DNA of 64,000 nt from AWTP1-18 sp036504515. GTDB taxonomy: Bacteria > Pseudomonadota > Gammaproteobacteria > Burkholderiales > Rhodocyclaceae. Position 1 is the first letter of the stretch, and each line of letters opens with the position of its first letter. The notes beneath the pieces were generated by a model that was not told where the DNA came from, did no database searches, and worked only from the letters and a program-made list of their open reading frames with translations. A program made the position numbers and the translations under genes. Positions 23,776 through 31,924 of the stretch are shown here, piece by piece. The stretch covers positions 496,001 through 560,000 of the forward strand of contig DASXVA010000001.1 in assembly GCA_036504515.1 (NCBI GenBank). Reading direction: 5' to 3'.

Positions 23776-25758
23776 TTACGTTTCCGGCTCTGAGAAGGAA
23801 TCGCTCAAATTTCCCACCGGACAAGATAATCCTACTGCCTCAGCACACGAATCATTGCCGCTGATTTTACTGTCTTGGCGGTGCACTGATGGCGGTATCT
23901 TGAGTATTACGGCAAGAAAATCCCGTAGCTCCTCCGTCAGCTGATAGATCAGCATCCGCGGCGGTATCACCGTGTGACCCCGGATCGGAAAAATCCCCTC
24001 CTCCGCAAGGATCCGCGCCATCCGTCGGGAACTAGTGCGCAGACTGCCTGCGATGTCCCGACCGAAGGCATAGCCCTCACGAAATCGCTCCACTTCCTCC
24101 ATCCGGACCCGGGAGCCCTGTTCCCTCGTGCTGGTTGTGGTTCCCAACTTGTCCACATGCAGATAGCCGTTCTGGCACAGCCAGTAGGCCACCTGCTGCT
24201 TGATCCCCAGAACCTTGGCCATCTGGGGTACGGTCATCCAGGTCGGCTTGCCCTTGGTCAAGCTCGCCAACCAGGTCTTGAGGTGAGCCTTGTCAAACAC
24301 CCAGCCGGTCACACCCCGGCCGCCTTCCCATACGCTGATCGGTGTCATCTGCCTCCGTTTGACGGTATCGATCAGGGTTGTCACCTGCTCCATGGTCCAG
24401 GCCCAGTAGCGCAATACATGGGCGAGGGTCACCTGGTCTTCTTCGGGAATAGTGACGCGGGGCAGTCCATCCCCCAGGGCCAGGAGTTCGTCCACGTCGG
24501 CCCGGGGCACGCACCAGGGAGCCGGCCCATACGGCGATACCCGCCGGGCCTTGGGGAACAAGAGCTTCAGGATGCGGCGCAGACGGATCTTGCCGATCCC
24601 CAGCATTTCAATTGCCTTGCTCAGGGTGATTTCGTTGTCCAACTGGGCCAGTACCCCGTTCAATTGATCCCGGCGTACCACCATGAACCGCCGCCCCGTC
24701 GTGCTGAGGGACTCCTGTCCTTCAAGGAAACCATCGCGGACCAGGGTACGCAAGCGCCTGGGGGAAATCCCGAGCTGCTTCGCTCCGACCTGGGCCGGGA
24801 TCCATTGGGCGTTGGCCAGGAGCTTGTCGGCCAGATGGTTGCGTTTGCTCAGGCCACCTTTCCAGTACTCGCTCAGCCAGAGTTCGAAGGATTCCCGCAC
24901 CGGACTGAAGGCACTTTCCCATAACCCCTTGTAGAGATAGAAATGGGCACGGCGGAACGCCCCTTTCAGATTGACCTTGTCCCCATCAACCCGGTCCTGC
25001 ATCCGGGACCAACAGTCGTGGAAGGCTTTGGGCCATTGGTCCAGGATTTCTGCTGCCAGTGACGTGATCGGCCAGGAGGCTTGCAGGGCGGCAGCGTTAC
25101 GCAGCTTCAGGGGTTTGTTGTCAGCAACCGGGTTCATGTATCCCCCGAGATACCTAACGAAACGCTGGGTCTGTTCAAGCGTCAGTCCTGCCAGGACCGG
25201 CGAGTCGTCGGCCACTTCCCGGCCCAGAAGCTTGGCTTCCAATTGGCGGGCCAGGCGAACCATGCTCTCGGGTGCCGAGCCTGGTGTTTCCTGGCGCAGA
25301 TCGGCGCCGCAGGCGCACCGCAGCAAGTGCTCCCGCCGCCAAGAAACTGGCTGGCCGCAGGAGGTGCACTGATCCACCAGCCACACCCCGTGGTGCGGGC
25401 AGGCATCGTGGAATAGCACCTCCCAACTTGCCCGCCAGATCGGCTCCTCCACCAGACACTGGGGACAGAAGCGAGCCTGGGTGCGATTCCATACGCGCCC
25501 CTTGTCCTGGACCAGTTGGGCCATGCGATGAACGTGGACGTGGAGGTCAGGATCCAGCGCCTCGCTGGGCAGCAATTGATTCCGGCCGAGCCAGCCTGGT
25601 TCGTACTTGGCACCTTGTTGTTTCAGTTCGTGGAGGCTCAGACAGTTAGCCTCGGCGAGACGGAGCAAATAGCCTTGGGGACCTTCGATACGACTCGGGT
25701 TGGGACGCAGCAGAAGATCAGGAGCAGCCAAAGAATGGCTGAAGGACATGTCATTCAT
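23776..25758 (-). CDS. tniQ: TniQ/TnsD-like target-site selector, long form
   Basis: 660 residues. The N-terminal TniQ domain (GPQGYLLRLAEANCLSLHEL) has a zinc-finger region with Cys98/Cys101, Cys120/His123, Cys131/Cys134 and a CxC at 148-150. From about residue 320 to the end there are several helix-turn-helix-like modules, for example LGISPRRLRTLVRDGF, MLGIGKIRLRRILKLL and MAKVLGIKQQVAYWLCQNGYL. That length and layout match site-specific TnsD-type proteins rather than short TniQ. The sequence it recognises is inferred to be the 3' end of gyrB, beside which the element sits. Its start overlaps the tniB stop (ATGA); it ends 48 bases from the left tip. Confidence 0.9.
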   Translation of the reverse strand: MNDMSFSHSLAAPDLLLRPNPSRIEGPQGYLLRLAEANCLSLHELKQQGAKYEPGWLGRNQLLPSEALDPDLHVHVHRMAQLVQDKGRVWNRTQARFCPQCLVEEPIWRASWEVLFHDACPHHGVWLVDQCTSCGQPVSWRREHLLRCACGADLRQETPGSAPESMVRLARQLEAKLLGREVADDSPVLAGLTLEQTQRFVRYLGGYMNPVADNKPLKLRNAAALQASWPITSLAAEILDQWPKAFHDCWSRMQDRVDGDKVNLKGAFRRAHFYLYKGLWESAFSPVRESFELWLSEYWKGGLSKRNHLADKLLANAQWIPAQVGAKQLGISPRRLRTLVRDGFLEGQESLSTTGRRFMVVRRDQLNGVLAQLDNEITLSKAIEMLGIGKIRLRRILKLLFPKARRVSPYGPAPWCVPRADVDELLALGDGLPRVTIPEEDQVTLAHVLRYWAWTMEQVTTLIDTVKRRQMTPISVWEGGRGVTGWVFDKAHLKTWLASLTKGKPTWMTVPQMAKVLGIKQQVAYWLCQNGYLHVDKLGTTTSTREQGSRVRMEEVERFREGYAFGRDIAGSLRTSSRRMARILAEEGIFPIRGHTVIPPRMLIYQLTEELRDFLAVILKIPPSVHRQDSKISGNDSCAEAVGLSCPVGNLSDSFSEPET

Positions 25759-26804
25759 TTCGGATTTCCTTTCGAGAGGTTCATGCCGAGTTTTCTGGCG
25801 ACGGGGGAGCCGACGAGGTCCTGGCGGGTGTGGAGCTGGAACACCTCGCCAGGTTTGTCGAGGGCACGCAGGAGGGATTCAGGATGGAAGGGATTGAGCC
25901 GTTCCGGTACGTCCCGCCACACCCGATTCCGAAAACCTGCCGCCAGGGTGTCCAGGTCGAGGCAGTCCAGTCCGGCACTGGCGGCCACGGAGACCGCCCC
26001 TTCGAGGATCTTGATCACGTAGTCCATGAGGCCGTAGCTGCCCACATGGATGCGCCGGGCCAGGTTGCTTTCATACAACGGGGTTTCCGGCGGTATGGGC
26101 AGGTAGGTACCCAGGGACTTCAGGACACCGCGGAACTCCTGGAAGTCCTCGTCCTGGTCGAAGGCAAAGGGCGCCACCCGGATCCGCGCAGAAAACCGCC
26201 TCGCCAACTGCTCGTTGCTGTTCACCACCGCTTCCGCCGCTGGCAGACCACAAGCCACCATGCCCACCTTGGTGGCTTCGAGGAAGTTCTTCAGCCAGTC
26301 GGTGACATCCCGGAAGGCATTCAGGCTTGGGGCGTAGAAAAGGTGCTGGAATTCGTCGAGCAGCACCATCTCCACCCCGCAACGGATAAAGAGCTCGTGG
26401 ATACGGGCGGTCATTTCCGGGGCGGTGCCCCGGTGGGCCTTCTTGTAACCCAGAGCTTCCAGGATGGCACTGGCCAGGCTGCGACTGGTGGGTGAGGAAG
26501 GTACCGAGACCAGCAACACCGGGATATGGGTGCGTTCCGTTTCATGGACCCGGGGAAAGCTGTCCAGGTAGGCGCGCACCATGGTGCTCTTGCCCGCCCC
26601 GGAGGGACCGGTGAGGAGCAAGCCACCACCGACACCGTGCTTGCGCCGTCGTACATGGAGTTCCGCCATGGCGTGCATGGCTTCCCGATAGCGCCGATGG
26701 GGCAGGGGATCGAGGACCAGCTTGAAACCCTGGCCGGAGAGATCGGGATGGACCCGATCCCCGGGGGCATAGCGTGACATAAGGGTGATGGGATCCATGG
26801 TCAT
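25755..26804 (-). CDS. tniB: TniB/TnsC-like AAA+ transposition regulator
   Basis: A 349-residue AAA+ ATPase. Walker A is GPSGAGKST at 66-73 and Walker B is MVLLDEFQHLF around residue 150. Sensor-like residues follow (VGMVACGLPAA) and an arginine-rich ARRFSARIRV block. TnsC-type proteins polymerise on target DNA, connect the TniQ-bound site with the transposase and mediate target immunity. The start overlaps the tniA stop (ATGA) and the stop overlaps the tniQ start, so all transposition genes are translationally coupled. Confidence 0.93.
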   Translation of the reverse strand: MTMDPITLMSRYAPGDRVHPDLSGQGFKLVLDPLPHRRYREAMHAMAELHVRRRKHGVGGGLLLTGPSGAGKSTMVRAYLDSFPRVHETERTHIPVLLVSVPSSPTSRSLASAILEALGYKKAHRGTAPEMTARIHELFIRCGVEMVLLDEFQHLFYAPSLNAFRDVTDWLKNFLEATKVGMVACGLPAAEAVVNSNEQLARRFSARIRVAPFAFDQDEDFQEFRGVLKSLGTYLPIPPETPLYESNLARRIHVGSYGLMDYVIKILEGAVSVAASAGLDCLDLDTLAAGFRNRVWRDVPERLNPFHPESLLRALDKPGEVFQLHTRQDLVGSPVARKLGMNLSKGNPK

Positions 26805-28762
26805 GCCGCCTCCGCGTTGCCGAAGTCGGGCAGGTCGTCATCCAGGCCGGAAGGCAGGTCCTCGGGTGGTTTCTGCTTGGCGGTCTTCACCGGCTTGCGG
26901 GCATCGGCCAGGGGGTCGCCACCTTGCAGCACCGCCTCCGAGTCGTGCATGGCGACCTTGGCGCCGGTCTTGCGGTGGCCCATCTTCTTGGCCTTGAGGG
27001 CGGCCTGGATCAGTTCCTCGATCTCGGCCTTGGCTTGCAGGAGTTGTGGCGACAGCACATGGTCACCAAAGCGTTTGCGGGCCTGTTCCCGCACCAGGCG
27101 ATGGATGTCCCGGGGCAGGTCCTGGGCATACTCCATGAGCTTGGCCGGGACCTTGAGGTACTCCTTGGTCACCGGATCGAAGACGTGGATGTGGGCCACC
27201 GTGTCTTCGTAGAACTTGATCTGCACGGGGAGGTTTTCCCCCGTACGGCGGCGCAGGACCTGGAGCAGCTCGGAGTTGTACTGGAGACCATCCAGTTCGA
27301 TCCCGTAGTGGAACAGGGTGCGCCTGGCCGGGATGCCGGTGATCACCTCCAGTTGCTGGGGATAGACCGGCAACTCGATGATGCGGCGATCGGCGGATTG
27401 CAGCCACTTGTCGATGGGACGGGCGCCGATGCCCCGGTGGGTGGTGACGTTGTAGACCTCCACCACCCACTTGGTCAGCAGATGAACCAGGGACTTCATG
27501 TCGATCACCGCCTTGTCCTCTGCGGGATAGTCGCCACGCTCGTCCACCGAACTGAACACCGTCCCGGGTAGCCGATGGATCAGGCCCATGTTCATGGTGC
27601 GAAAGAAGCGTTCGATGGCCCCCTTGTGCTGGGGCGTTTTGGAACCGCAGAACAGCATCTGGATACCCATCTCCAGGCAGGCGGACTCCAGGGCATCGGA
27701 GTGGAGGTCGGTACCGTTGTCCACCGCGATCAGTTCCGGGATGCCATGGGCGGGCCAAGAGCCCTTGATATCCGGGAAGCGTGCCAACCATTCATCCTTG
27801 GGCAGGATGGAGCGACGCAGACACTGGAGCACCCCATGGCTGGAAGGAGCATTGAAGCTGACGTAGAAACCCACCACCATGCGGGAGTACTGGTCGATGG
27901 CCATGGTCAGCCAGGGACGGCCCAAAGGAAGCTGGGTCAAGCTGTCGATGACAATCAGGTCCAGGGGCGTGTGGTCGATCTCGATCCGTTCGAGAACGCT
28001 GCCGACCTTCACATTGCCCAACGCCGCCCGATATTTGATCCGGGCGACTTCCGCCCCTTCCCGGGACTTGTCCACCAGATCCTGCTGGAGGTTGTCCAGC
28101 CAGCGGTAGATGGTGGCCTGGGCAGGCCGCTTGATCCTTTCCTCCATGGGCAGGCTGTTGTTCACCCCCTCGATGCGCCGGAAGATCTCTTCCACTACCT
28201 TGAGCTTCGGCAGCTTCTGTAGGGTGAGGTAGACCGTGGCTACCACCTCCTCGAAGATCTGATACCGGCGCTTCGCCCGGGGCCCGGTGGTCGGCTTGTT
28301 GTGCGGGATCAGGCAGGTGATGCTCTTGGTGTTGCGGTACCGCCGCCACCAGGCCTGCACGGTAGAAGGTGCTGGTGGATAACGATCATCGATCTCTTTC
28401 GCAGCTTCCTCGATCAAGGGTCGCCACTGCTGGGGCTGGTAGGGATTGGCTTCCGGGTTGATCCTGTCCAGATAGTGCTTGCGACGTTTTGCCTCCTGCT
28501 GCTGATTCTCCGGGTAGGTGCCCAGATCCCGGGGGACGGTGAGGTAGACGGCATCCTTGGTGGACCCCAGGGAGTCGGCATCTATCTCCCATTCTTGGGA
28601 CAACCACTTCTGGTGAAGTTCGGCATCACTGAGATTCTGGATATCGCCCTTATCCGAGAGGAGTTGGATCTTTCCGGTGGCGAGACGCCGGGAGATTTGA
28701 TGGCCGATGTTGGTCAGCGTCTCCACCAGACGCATACCCAACTTAAAAGAGAAGCGATGCAT
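26801..28762 (-). CDS. tniA: TniA/TnsB-like DDE transposase
   Basis: 653 residues from MHRFSFKLGMRL; a ribosome site AAGGAG lies ahead of ATG 28762, and the longer in-frame extension overlaps tnsA. An N-terminal DNA-binding region precedes an RNase H-type integrase core with the three acidic residues in ERIEIDHTPL, IAVDNGTDLHS and KGAIERFFRT. A Mu-type beta-barrel and a C-terminal region that would contact TniB follow. The protein cuts and joins the 3' ends of the element and binds the repeats seen at both ends. It overlaps tnsA by 20 bases. Confidence 0.95.
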   Translation of the reverse strand: MHRFSFKLGMRLVETLTNIGHQISRRLATGKIQLLSDKGDIQNLSDAELHQKWLSQEWEIDADSLGSTKDAVYLTVPRDLGTYPENQQQEAKRRKHYLDRINPEANPYQPQQWRPLIEEAAKEIDDRYPPAPSTVQAWWRRYRNTKSITCLIPHNKPTTGPRAKRRYQIFEEVVATVYLTLQKLPKLKVVEEIFRRIEGVNNSLPMEERIKRPAQATIYRWLDNLQQDLVDKSREGAEVARIKYRAALGNVKVGSVLERIEIDHTPLDLIVIDSLTQLPLGRPWLTMAIDQYSRMVVGFYVSFNAPSSHGVLQCLRRSILPKDEWLARFPDIKGSWPAHGIPELIAVDNGTDLHSDALESACLEMGIQMLFCGSKTPQHKGAIERFFRTMNMGLIHRLPGTVFSSVDERGDYPAEDKAVIDMKSLVHLLTKWVVEVYNVTTHRGIGARPIDKWLQSADRRIIELPVYPQQLEVITGIPARRTLFHYGIELDGLQYNSELLQVLRRRTGENLPVQIKFYEDTVAHIHVFDPVTKEYLKVPAKLMEYAQDLPRDIHRLVREQARKRFGDHVLSPQLLQAKAEIEELIQAALKAKKMGHRKTGAKVAMHDSEAVLQGGDPLADARKPVKTAKQKPPEDLPSGLDDDLPDFGNAEAA

Positions 28763-29378
28763 GACGATCTCCTTCCGCAGTAGAAACAAGGGTGGCTGGG
28801 GTGATCTCTGCCGTGAGATCGCAATGGACGAGGCCGACAGCCAGTAGCCGCCAGGTAACCGTGACTCCCAGGCTTGCTTCCAAGCAAGCCAAAGTGGTGG
28901 TACTCCCAATGAGGTGAGACAGCGCCTCCCGGGATGGCAAAGCTTCTGCCGTCACCTTGAGCCGCAGGTAGTTGAGCCGCCGCAGATTGCTGCGTAGCGG
29001 TTCCTGCTGGCATTCCAGCTCGGTGACGATGCGAAACTGAATGGGCATCCCTTGGTAGTGGGTGGCAATGGCCCGATATTTCCTAGCGATCTTGGGTTTG
29101 GCCAGCGCACGGGAATGTTTGGCTTCCAGGTGGACGCGGGTTCCATCCAGCAGCACCGCTTCGAAATCAGGGAAGTAGTCCCGCATCAGTTCCCCGTCCC
29201 AGTACTCGATCAGGGCGGGTTGCTCCCGGTAGGTTGAAACTCCCGGGGAGTGTTCCAGCAAGAGGGCGACATTCCCCTCTAGGATCGACTCACACTCGAC
29301 CATACGATCGAGCTTCGTGGACGGGATCCGCATCCGGAATCCCCGGCCACTGCGGGTTAGTGCTTTACGTGACAGCAT
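28743..29378 (-). CDS. tnsA: TnsA-like endonuclease
   Basis: 211 residues from MLSRKALTRSGRGFRMRIPS. It is a restriction-enzyme-fold nuclease with candidate catalytic residues Glu34 (ESILEGNVALLLE), Asp71 (RDYFPDFEAVL) and Glu85/Lys87 (HLEAKHSR), the E-D-ExK arrangement known from TnsA. It would cut the 5' ends so that the element moves by cut-and-paste rather than by cointegrate formation. Its presence separates this element from Tn5053/Tn402-type elements, which have tniA, tniB and tniQ but no TnsA. It is first in the coupled tns operon. Confidence 0.88.
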   Translation of the reverse strand: MLSRKALTRSGRGFRMRIPSTKLDRMVECESILEGNVALLLEHSPGVSTYREQPALIEYWDGELMRDYFPDFEAVLLDGTRVHLEAKHSRALAKPKIARKYRAIATHYQGMPIQFRIVTELECQQEPLRSNLRRLNYLRLKVTAEALPSREALSHLIGSTTTLACLEASLGVTVTWRLLAVGLVHCDLTAEITPATLVSTAEGDRHASLLF

Positions 29379-29457
29379 CGTGTATCTCCTTGGCGGCGGG
29401 CGACAGGAGTCCCTGCGACCGCCGCGCATTTCAAGATTTTTAGAAAAAGAGAACCCG

Positions 29458-29490
29458 CGATCGGTGTAGAACCGATCGGTTTCTCAGAAA
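29458..29490. promoter_or_regulatory. Overlapping inverted repeats upstream of tnsA
   Basis: ATCGGT (29460-29465), ACCGAT (29471-29476) and the palindrome ACCGATCGGT (29471-29480) are followed by TTTCTCAGAAAATC, which resembles the TTCTCA box of the transposon ends. It lies about 80-110 bases upstream of the tnsA start. This may be the operon operator, bound by TniA for autoregulation as TnsB does in Tn7, or by the neighbouring XRE protein. Confidence 0.45.
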
Positions 29491-29573
29491 ATCAGGGGGA
29501 TAGGCCTTGACGCCTTAGGCAAGAGGAGACGATACTTTGCGTGCGATCGCGGTAGCGTCAGCTGCTGCAAATA

Positions 29574-29599
29574 GGGCGGGCCTTCGGGTTCGCCCTTTT
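29574..29599. terminator. UUCG-loop hairpin after the XRE regulator gene
   Basis: GGGCGGGCC-TTCG-GGTTCGCCC forms a 9-base stem with two G-T pairs and a stable tetraloop, with TTTT on the plus side and TATTT on the minus side. It lies between the XRE gene and tnsA, so the regulator and the transposition operon are probably separate transcription units. Confidence 0.65.
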
Positions 29600-30023
29600 A
29601 CATTTTGGGTGCCTCCTTCCTTTCGGATGGAGAGGACGCCAGACCGAACAACTCGGTGGGCACGGACAAGGAAGCTGGCAATCTCAAGGCCAGCTTGATC
29701 AGATGAATCTGGAGTGGAGTGAGCTGACCCAGTTGGGGTTCCAGCTCATGGATCAAGCCGTATTCTTCTTCGCTGGCTTGTGCTGGAAGGGAGACTTGGC
29801 GGCGAGATAGCTTAAGGGCCATGTGCAGATTGGCCTGCTCTGTTTCATCCAGATCTAGGCCTTTGATCAGCCGACGGATGAAGTCCTCTTTGGGAGGCCC
29901 TTTTTCACTACGCTCGAGCGCGGATAGATAGCTTGGTTCGTAGCCAAGAAGTAGGGCAATGTCTTTTTGTTTCAGGCCACGACGTTGCCTGAGTACACGA
30001 AGAAAATGGGCAAATGGGCTCAC
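29598..30023 (-). CDS. XRE-family HTH transcriptional regulator
   Basis: 141 residues. The N-terminal HTH (about 8-60) is FLRVLRQRRGLKQKDIALLLGYEPSYLSALERSEKGPP, a typical Cro/CI-type domain. The C-terminal half is helical and not recognisable, ending in a charged tail. It is carried inside the transposon between the transposition genes and the cargo, reading toward tnsA, so it probably controls transposition or itself. An inverted repeat ATTGAC-GAAA-GTCAAT sits 15 bases upstream of its start. Confidence 0.87.
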   Translation of the reverse strand: MSPFAHFLRVLRQRRGLKQKDIALLLGYEPSYLSALERSEKGPPKEDFIRRLIKGLDLDETEQANLHMALKLSRRQVSLPAQASEEEYGLIHELEPQLGQLTPLQIHLIKLALRLPASLSVPTELFGLASSPSERKEAPKM

Positions 30024-30037
30024 ATGGACGACACCTT

Positions 30038-30053
30038 ATTGACGAAAGTCAAT
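30038..30053. promoter_or_regulatory. Inverted repeat in front of the XRE regulator
   Basis: ATTGAC-N4-GTCAAT, a perfect 6-base inverted repeat 15-30 bases upstream of the regulator start codon. Its position suits an autoregulatory operator for the XRE protein. Confidence 0.5.
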
Positions 30054-30136
30054 TGTTCGGCCATACGCGAAACATGTCAACTAACCACATGATTTAATTA
30101 GATTATTTTTTCGGTTCAGGTCAATTTTGTCGCCAA

Positions 30137-30212
30137 CCTAAGAGTTGCGACGCTAATCGAAGAATTTCCACCAAACCGAAGAATCTCAACAAACCTGAAG
30201 ATTACCCACTGA
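30137..30212. repeat. Four imperfect direct repeats with exact 19-base spacing
   Basis: Units begin at 30137, 30156, 30175 and 30194, with cores CCTAAGAGTT, ATCGAAGAAT, ACCGAAGAAT and CCTGAAGATT. Units 2 and 3 match at about 15 of 19 positions; unit 1 is the most diverged. They lie in the 582-base gap between the XRE gene and the 30606 gene. An iteron-like protein-binding array is the simplest reading. Apart from this array and two inverted repeats I see no convincing gene in that gap; the longest ORF there (30116-30472, minus) has an unconvincing translation. Confidence 0.45.
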
Positions 30213-30504
30213 GCTGTCATCCAAACAGGTAGCTGTGTCATGCGGAATAGGTTGTCGCTTGCCAGGCATATCACTAGCTCTCGACCGCGCCAGCTACGAT
30301 GCCATTGAGTTACTAATTTGCTGACAGCAATGGTCGCGGGACCGCAGCCAGATTCAAGTCCTTGAATGCAAGGCGTGAGCGGCATTACGTGGTTACTTGA
30401 AGACAATGCTCTCAGCCTTGGTGTCAGCAGATGGCGGACGCAGTTTCTGTCGAATGTCTTGGAAAGAATCATTCGACAATCGGCTATTCACTTAATCATT
30501 CGCA

Positions 30505-30521
30505 GTCTCAATCAGTGAGAC
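30505..30521. promoter_or_regulatory. Palindrome GTCTCA-N5-TGAGAC, copy 1
   Basis: GTCTCA-ATCAG-TGAGAC, about 85 bases upstream of the 30606 gene. The same 17-base palindrome with a different spacer occurs at 31908-31924, upstream of the related gene pair. A shared regulator site is the natural reading. Confidence 0.6.
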
Positions 30522-30605
30522 TCTCACGCCCCAAAATTCATCTCGTACTGCAGTGTTGAGTGCAGCAATAGCTTCCCAATCGGGGCGCTTTAAAACGGAG
30601 ATGAC

Positions 30606-31034
30606 ATGAGAGCCTTTACTTTAGACCAAGTCGTAAGCAGCTTGATGCCTAAAACCCTCAGTGACCTCACTCGGAACAGCAAAGGCAATGTAAAAATCTA
30701 CCTCAGTTCCCCAGAGGAAGTTGCAAAGCTCACGGCAACATTCAAAGTTGAATGTCTCACCGGGAATTTTGAACGTTGGTCGATTATCTCCATTCACCTA
30801 CCCGCGCTTAACACTACCCAACTATTTCTGGTCGGTCACAGCCAAGAGTTTGACAAGAGCCTCATGACTTCGGAAATTGTTGGAATTGACGGCGATACAG
30901 TGCACACCAGAAGTGGCTCGTACTATCGACTGGTAGGGGAGCGCTCCGACAATCCCGATGTTTCGAATATCTTAGCCACGCTGGATGGGTGGGGGTTGGG
31001 AACCTGCTTTGGGTTGCCTCCATCATTTTTTTAA
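30606..31034 (+). CDS. Small transposon cargo protein, unknown function
   Basis: 142 residues with no signal peptide or membrane segment and no family that I recognise. Residues ~58-130 align loosely with the two proteins encoded at 31153-31856: a W-x-I start (FERWSIISIHLP), a FLVGH segment like their HFVG, and TRSGSYYRLVGE like TGSGRIYQLSGPPG and TSTGRRYELCGSPG. This suggests one small-protein family with three members here. Codon use and GC are lower than in chromosomal neighbours, consistent with acquired DNA. A GTCTCA-N5-TGAGAC palindrome precedes it. Confidence 0.6.
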   Translation: MRAFTLDQVVSSLMPKTLSDLTRNSKGNVKIYLSSPEEVAKLTATFKVECLTGNFERWSIISIHLPALNTTQLFLVGHSQEFDKSLMTSEIVGIDGDTVHTRSGSYYRLVGERSDNPDVSNILATLDGWGLGTCFGLPPSFF

Positions 31035-31152
31035 TGCTGCCTGATAGTGCCATTCCCAATATCCAGCCTGTTCTCTTGATGGATGGCTAAGCATTAATGC
31101 CTCTCCTCGTTGATCCTAAAAAGTCAGCTTTCAGGATTAACGAGGAGTGTTT

Positions 31153-31491
31153 TCAAGCTGCAACGCCTGACTCCTGAATTCTTGACCAATACTCAGCTGA
31201 TACATCTTTCACTTCGGCCATTTTGTTGATGTCGAGCCATTGTTGAAGGACGTATTCCCCGTCGCTATTCCAGCCGGGGGGACCTGACAATTGATAGATT
31301 CTGCCCGATCCCGTTGTACCGATGCGTTGGGCAGGATCAAACTCTTGGATGCTCCGAGAAACTCTACCTTCACGGTAACTCACATTCCAGCCAACGAAGT
31401 GATGAGATCCATCTGTCACCTCCACAATTCGCCAGCAAGCCAGAACTAACAAGGGTAAGTCACAGACAGGCAATGATTTCCAAACAGGCAA
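31153..31491 (-). CDS. Small transposon cargo protein, paralogue B
   Basis: 112 residues, apparently starting at TTG 31491 with AAGGAG about 6 bases upstream; an ATG nearby is out of frame. It begins MPVWKSLP, like its neighbour's MPVWETEL. Shared blocks are CWRIVEVTDGSHHFVG, a GRVS segment, TGSGRIYQLSGPPG and DGEYVLQQWL. No known domain is recognised. It lies 14 bases after paralogue A on the same strand, so the two are one operon and a tandem duplication. The function is unknown; a small beta-rich fold is plausible. Confidence 0.65.
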   Translation of the reverse strand: MPVWKSLPVCDLPLLVLACWRIVEVTDGSHHFVGWNVSYREGRVSRSIQEFDPAQRIGTTGSGRIYQLSGPPGWNSDGEYVLQQWLDINKMAEVKDVSAEYWSRIQESGVAA

Positions 31492-31505
31492 GGCATTCTC
31501 CTTTT

Positions 31506-31856
31506 TCAGACTTTTGATTGATGGGAAATGGCATGAGCACTGATGTCATTCCAGAACGTCTCTGAGAGATCTGCGACGATCTCTTCATTGTGCATTCGGA
31601 GCCACCGGTCCAAGACATAGTCGCCATTCATGGTTCGCCCAGGGGAGCCACAAAGTTCGTAACGACGCCCGGTGGAGGTGATGCCGCTTTTCGTGGTGGG
31701 ATCAAGTTCAACAATCACGTTGGATACCCGACCTTGAGTACTTGGGAACTCTCTTCCGACGAAATGCCGGGTGCCATCTTTAATTTGGATAACTCGCCAG
31801 CGGTCTAGCAGAACCACGGGCTGATTTTGAGGTAATTCAGTTTCCCAAACTGGCAT
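31506..31856 (-). CDS. Small transposon cargo protein, paralogue A
   Basis: 116 residues from MPVWETELPQ; ATG 31856 has AGGAG upstream. Shared blocks with paralogue B are RWRVIQIKDGTRHFVG, GRVSNVIVELDP, STGRRYELCGSPG and NGDYVLDRWL, followed by a C-terminal helix. I recognise no family. It is the first gene of the pair and lies 51 bases downstream of the palindrome GTCTCA-N5-TGAGAC at 31908, which also precedes the 30606 gene. Confidence 0.68.
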   Translation of the reverse strand: MPVWETELPQNQPVVLLDRWRVIQIKDGTRHFVGREFPSTQGRVSNVIVELDPTTKSGITSTGRRYELCGSPGRTMNGDYVLDRWLRMHNEEIVADLSETFWNDISAHAISHQSKV

Positions 31857-31907
31857 GGTGTTTCTCCTGGTCAAAATTACAGTGCAGGAGAAGTTTGATC
31901 TCTTACG

Positions 31908-31924
31908 GTCTCATGGGATGAGAC
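31908..31924. promoter_or_regulatory. Palindrome GTCTCA-N5-TGAGAC, copy 2
   Basis: GTCTCA-TGGGA-TGAGAC, 51 bases upstream of paralogue A. The half-sites and spacing are identical to copy 1 at 30505, but the spacer bases differ, as expected for a conserved protein-binding site rather than a simple repeat. Confidence 0.6.

Noticed and set aside
30137..30212. CRISPR array
   Set aside because: Only four short imperfect units with no constant repeat/spacer structure and no cas genes; no CRISPR seen elsewhere in the window.
30116..30472. 118-codon minus-strand ORF between the XRE gene and the 30606 gene
   Set aside because: Translation is poor in acidic residues and has no domain; it covers the 19-base repeat array, which explains the sequence better.
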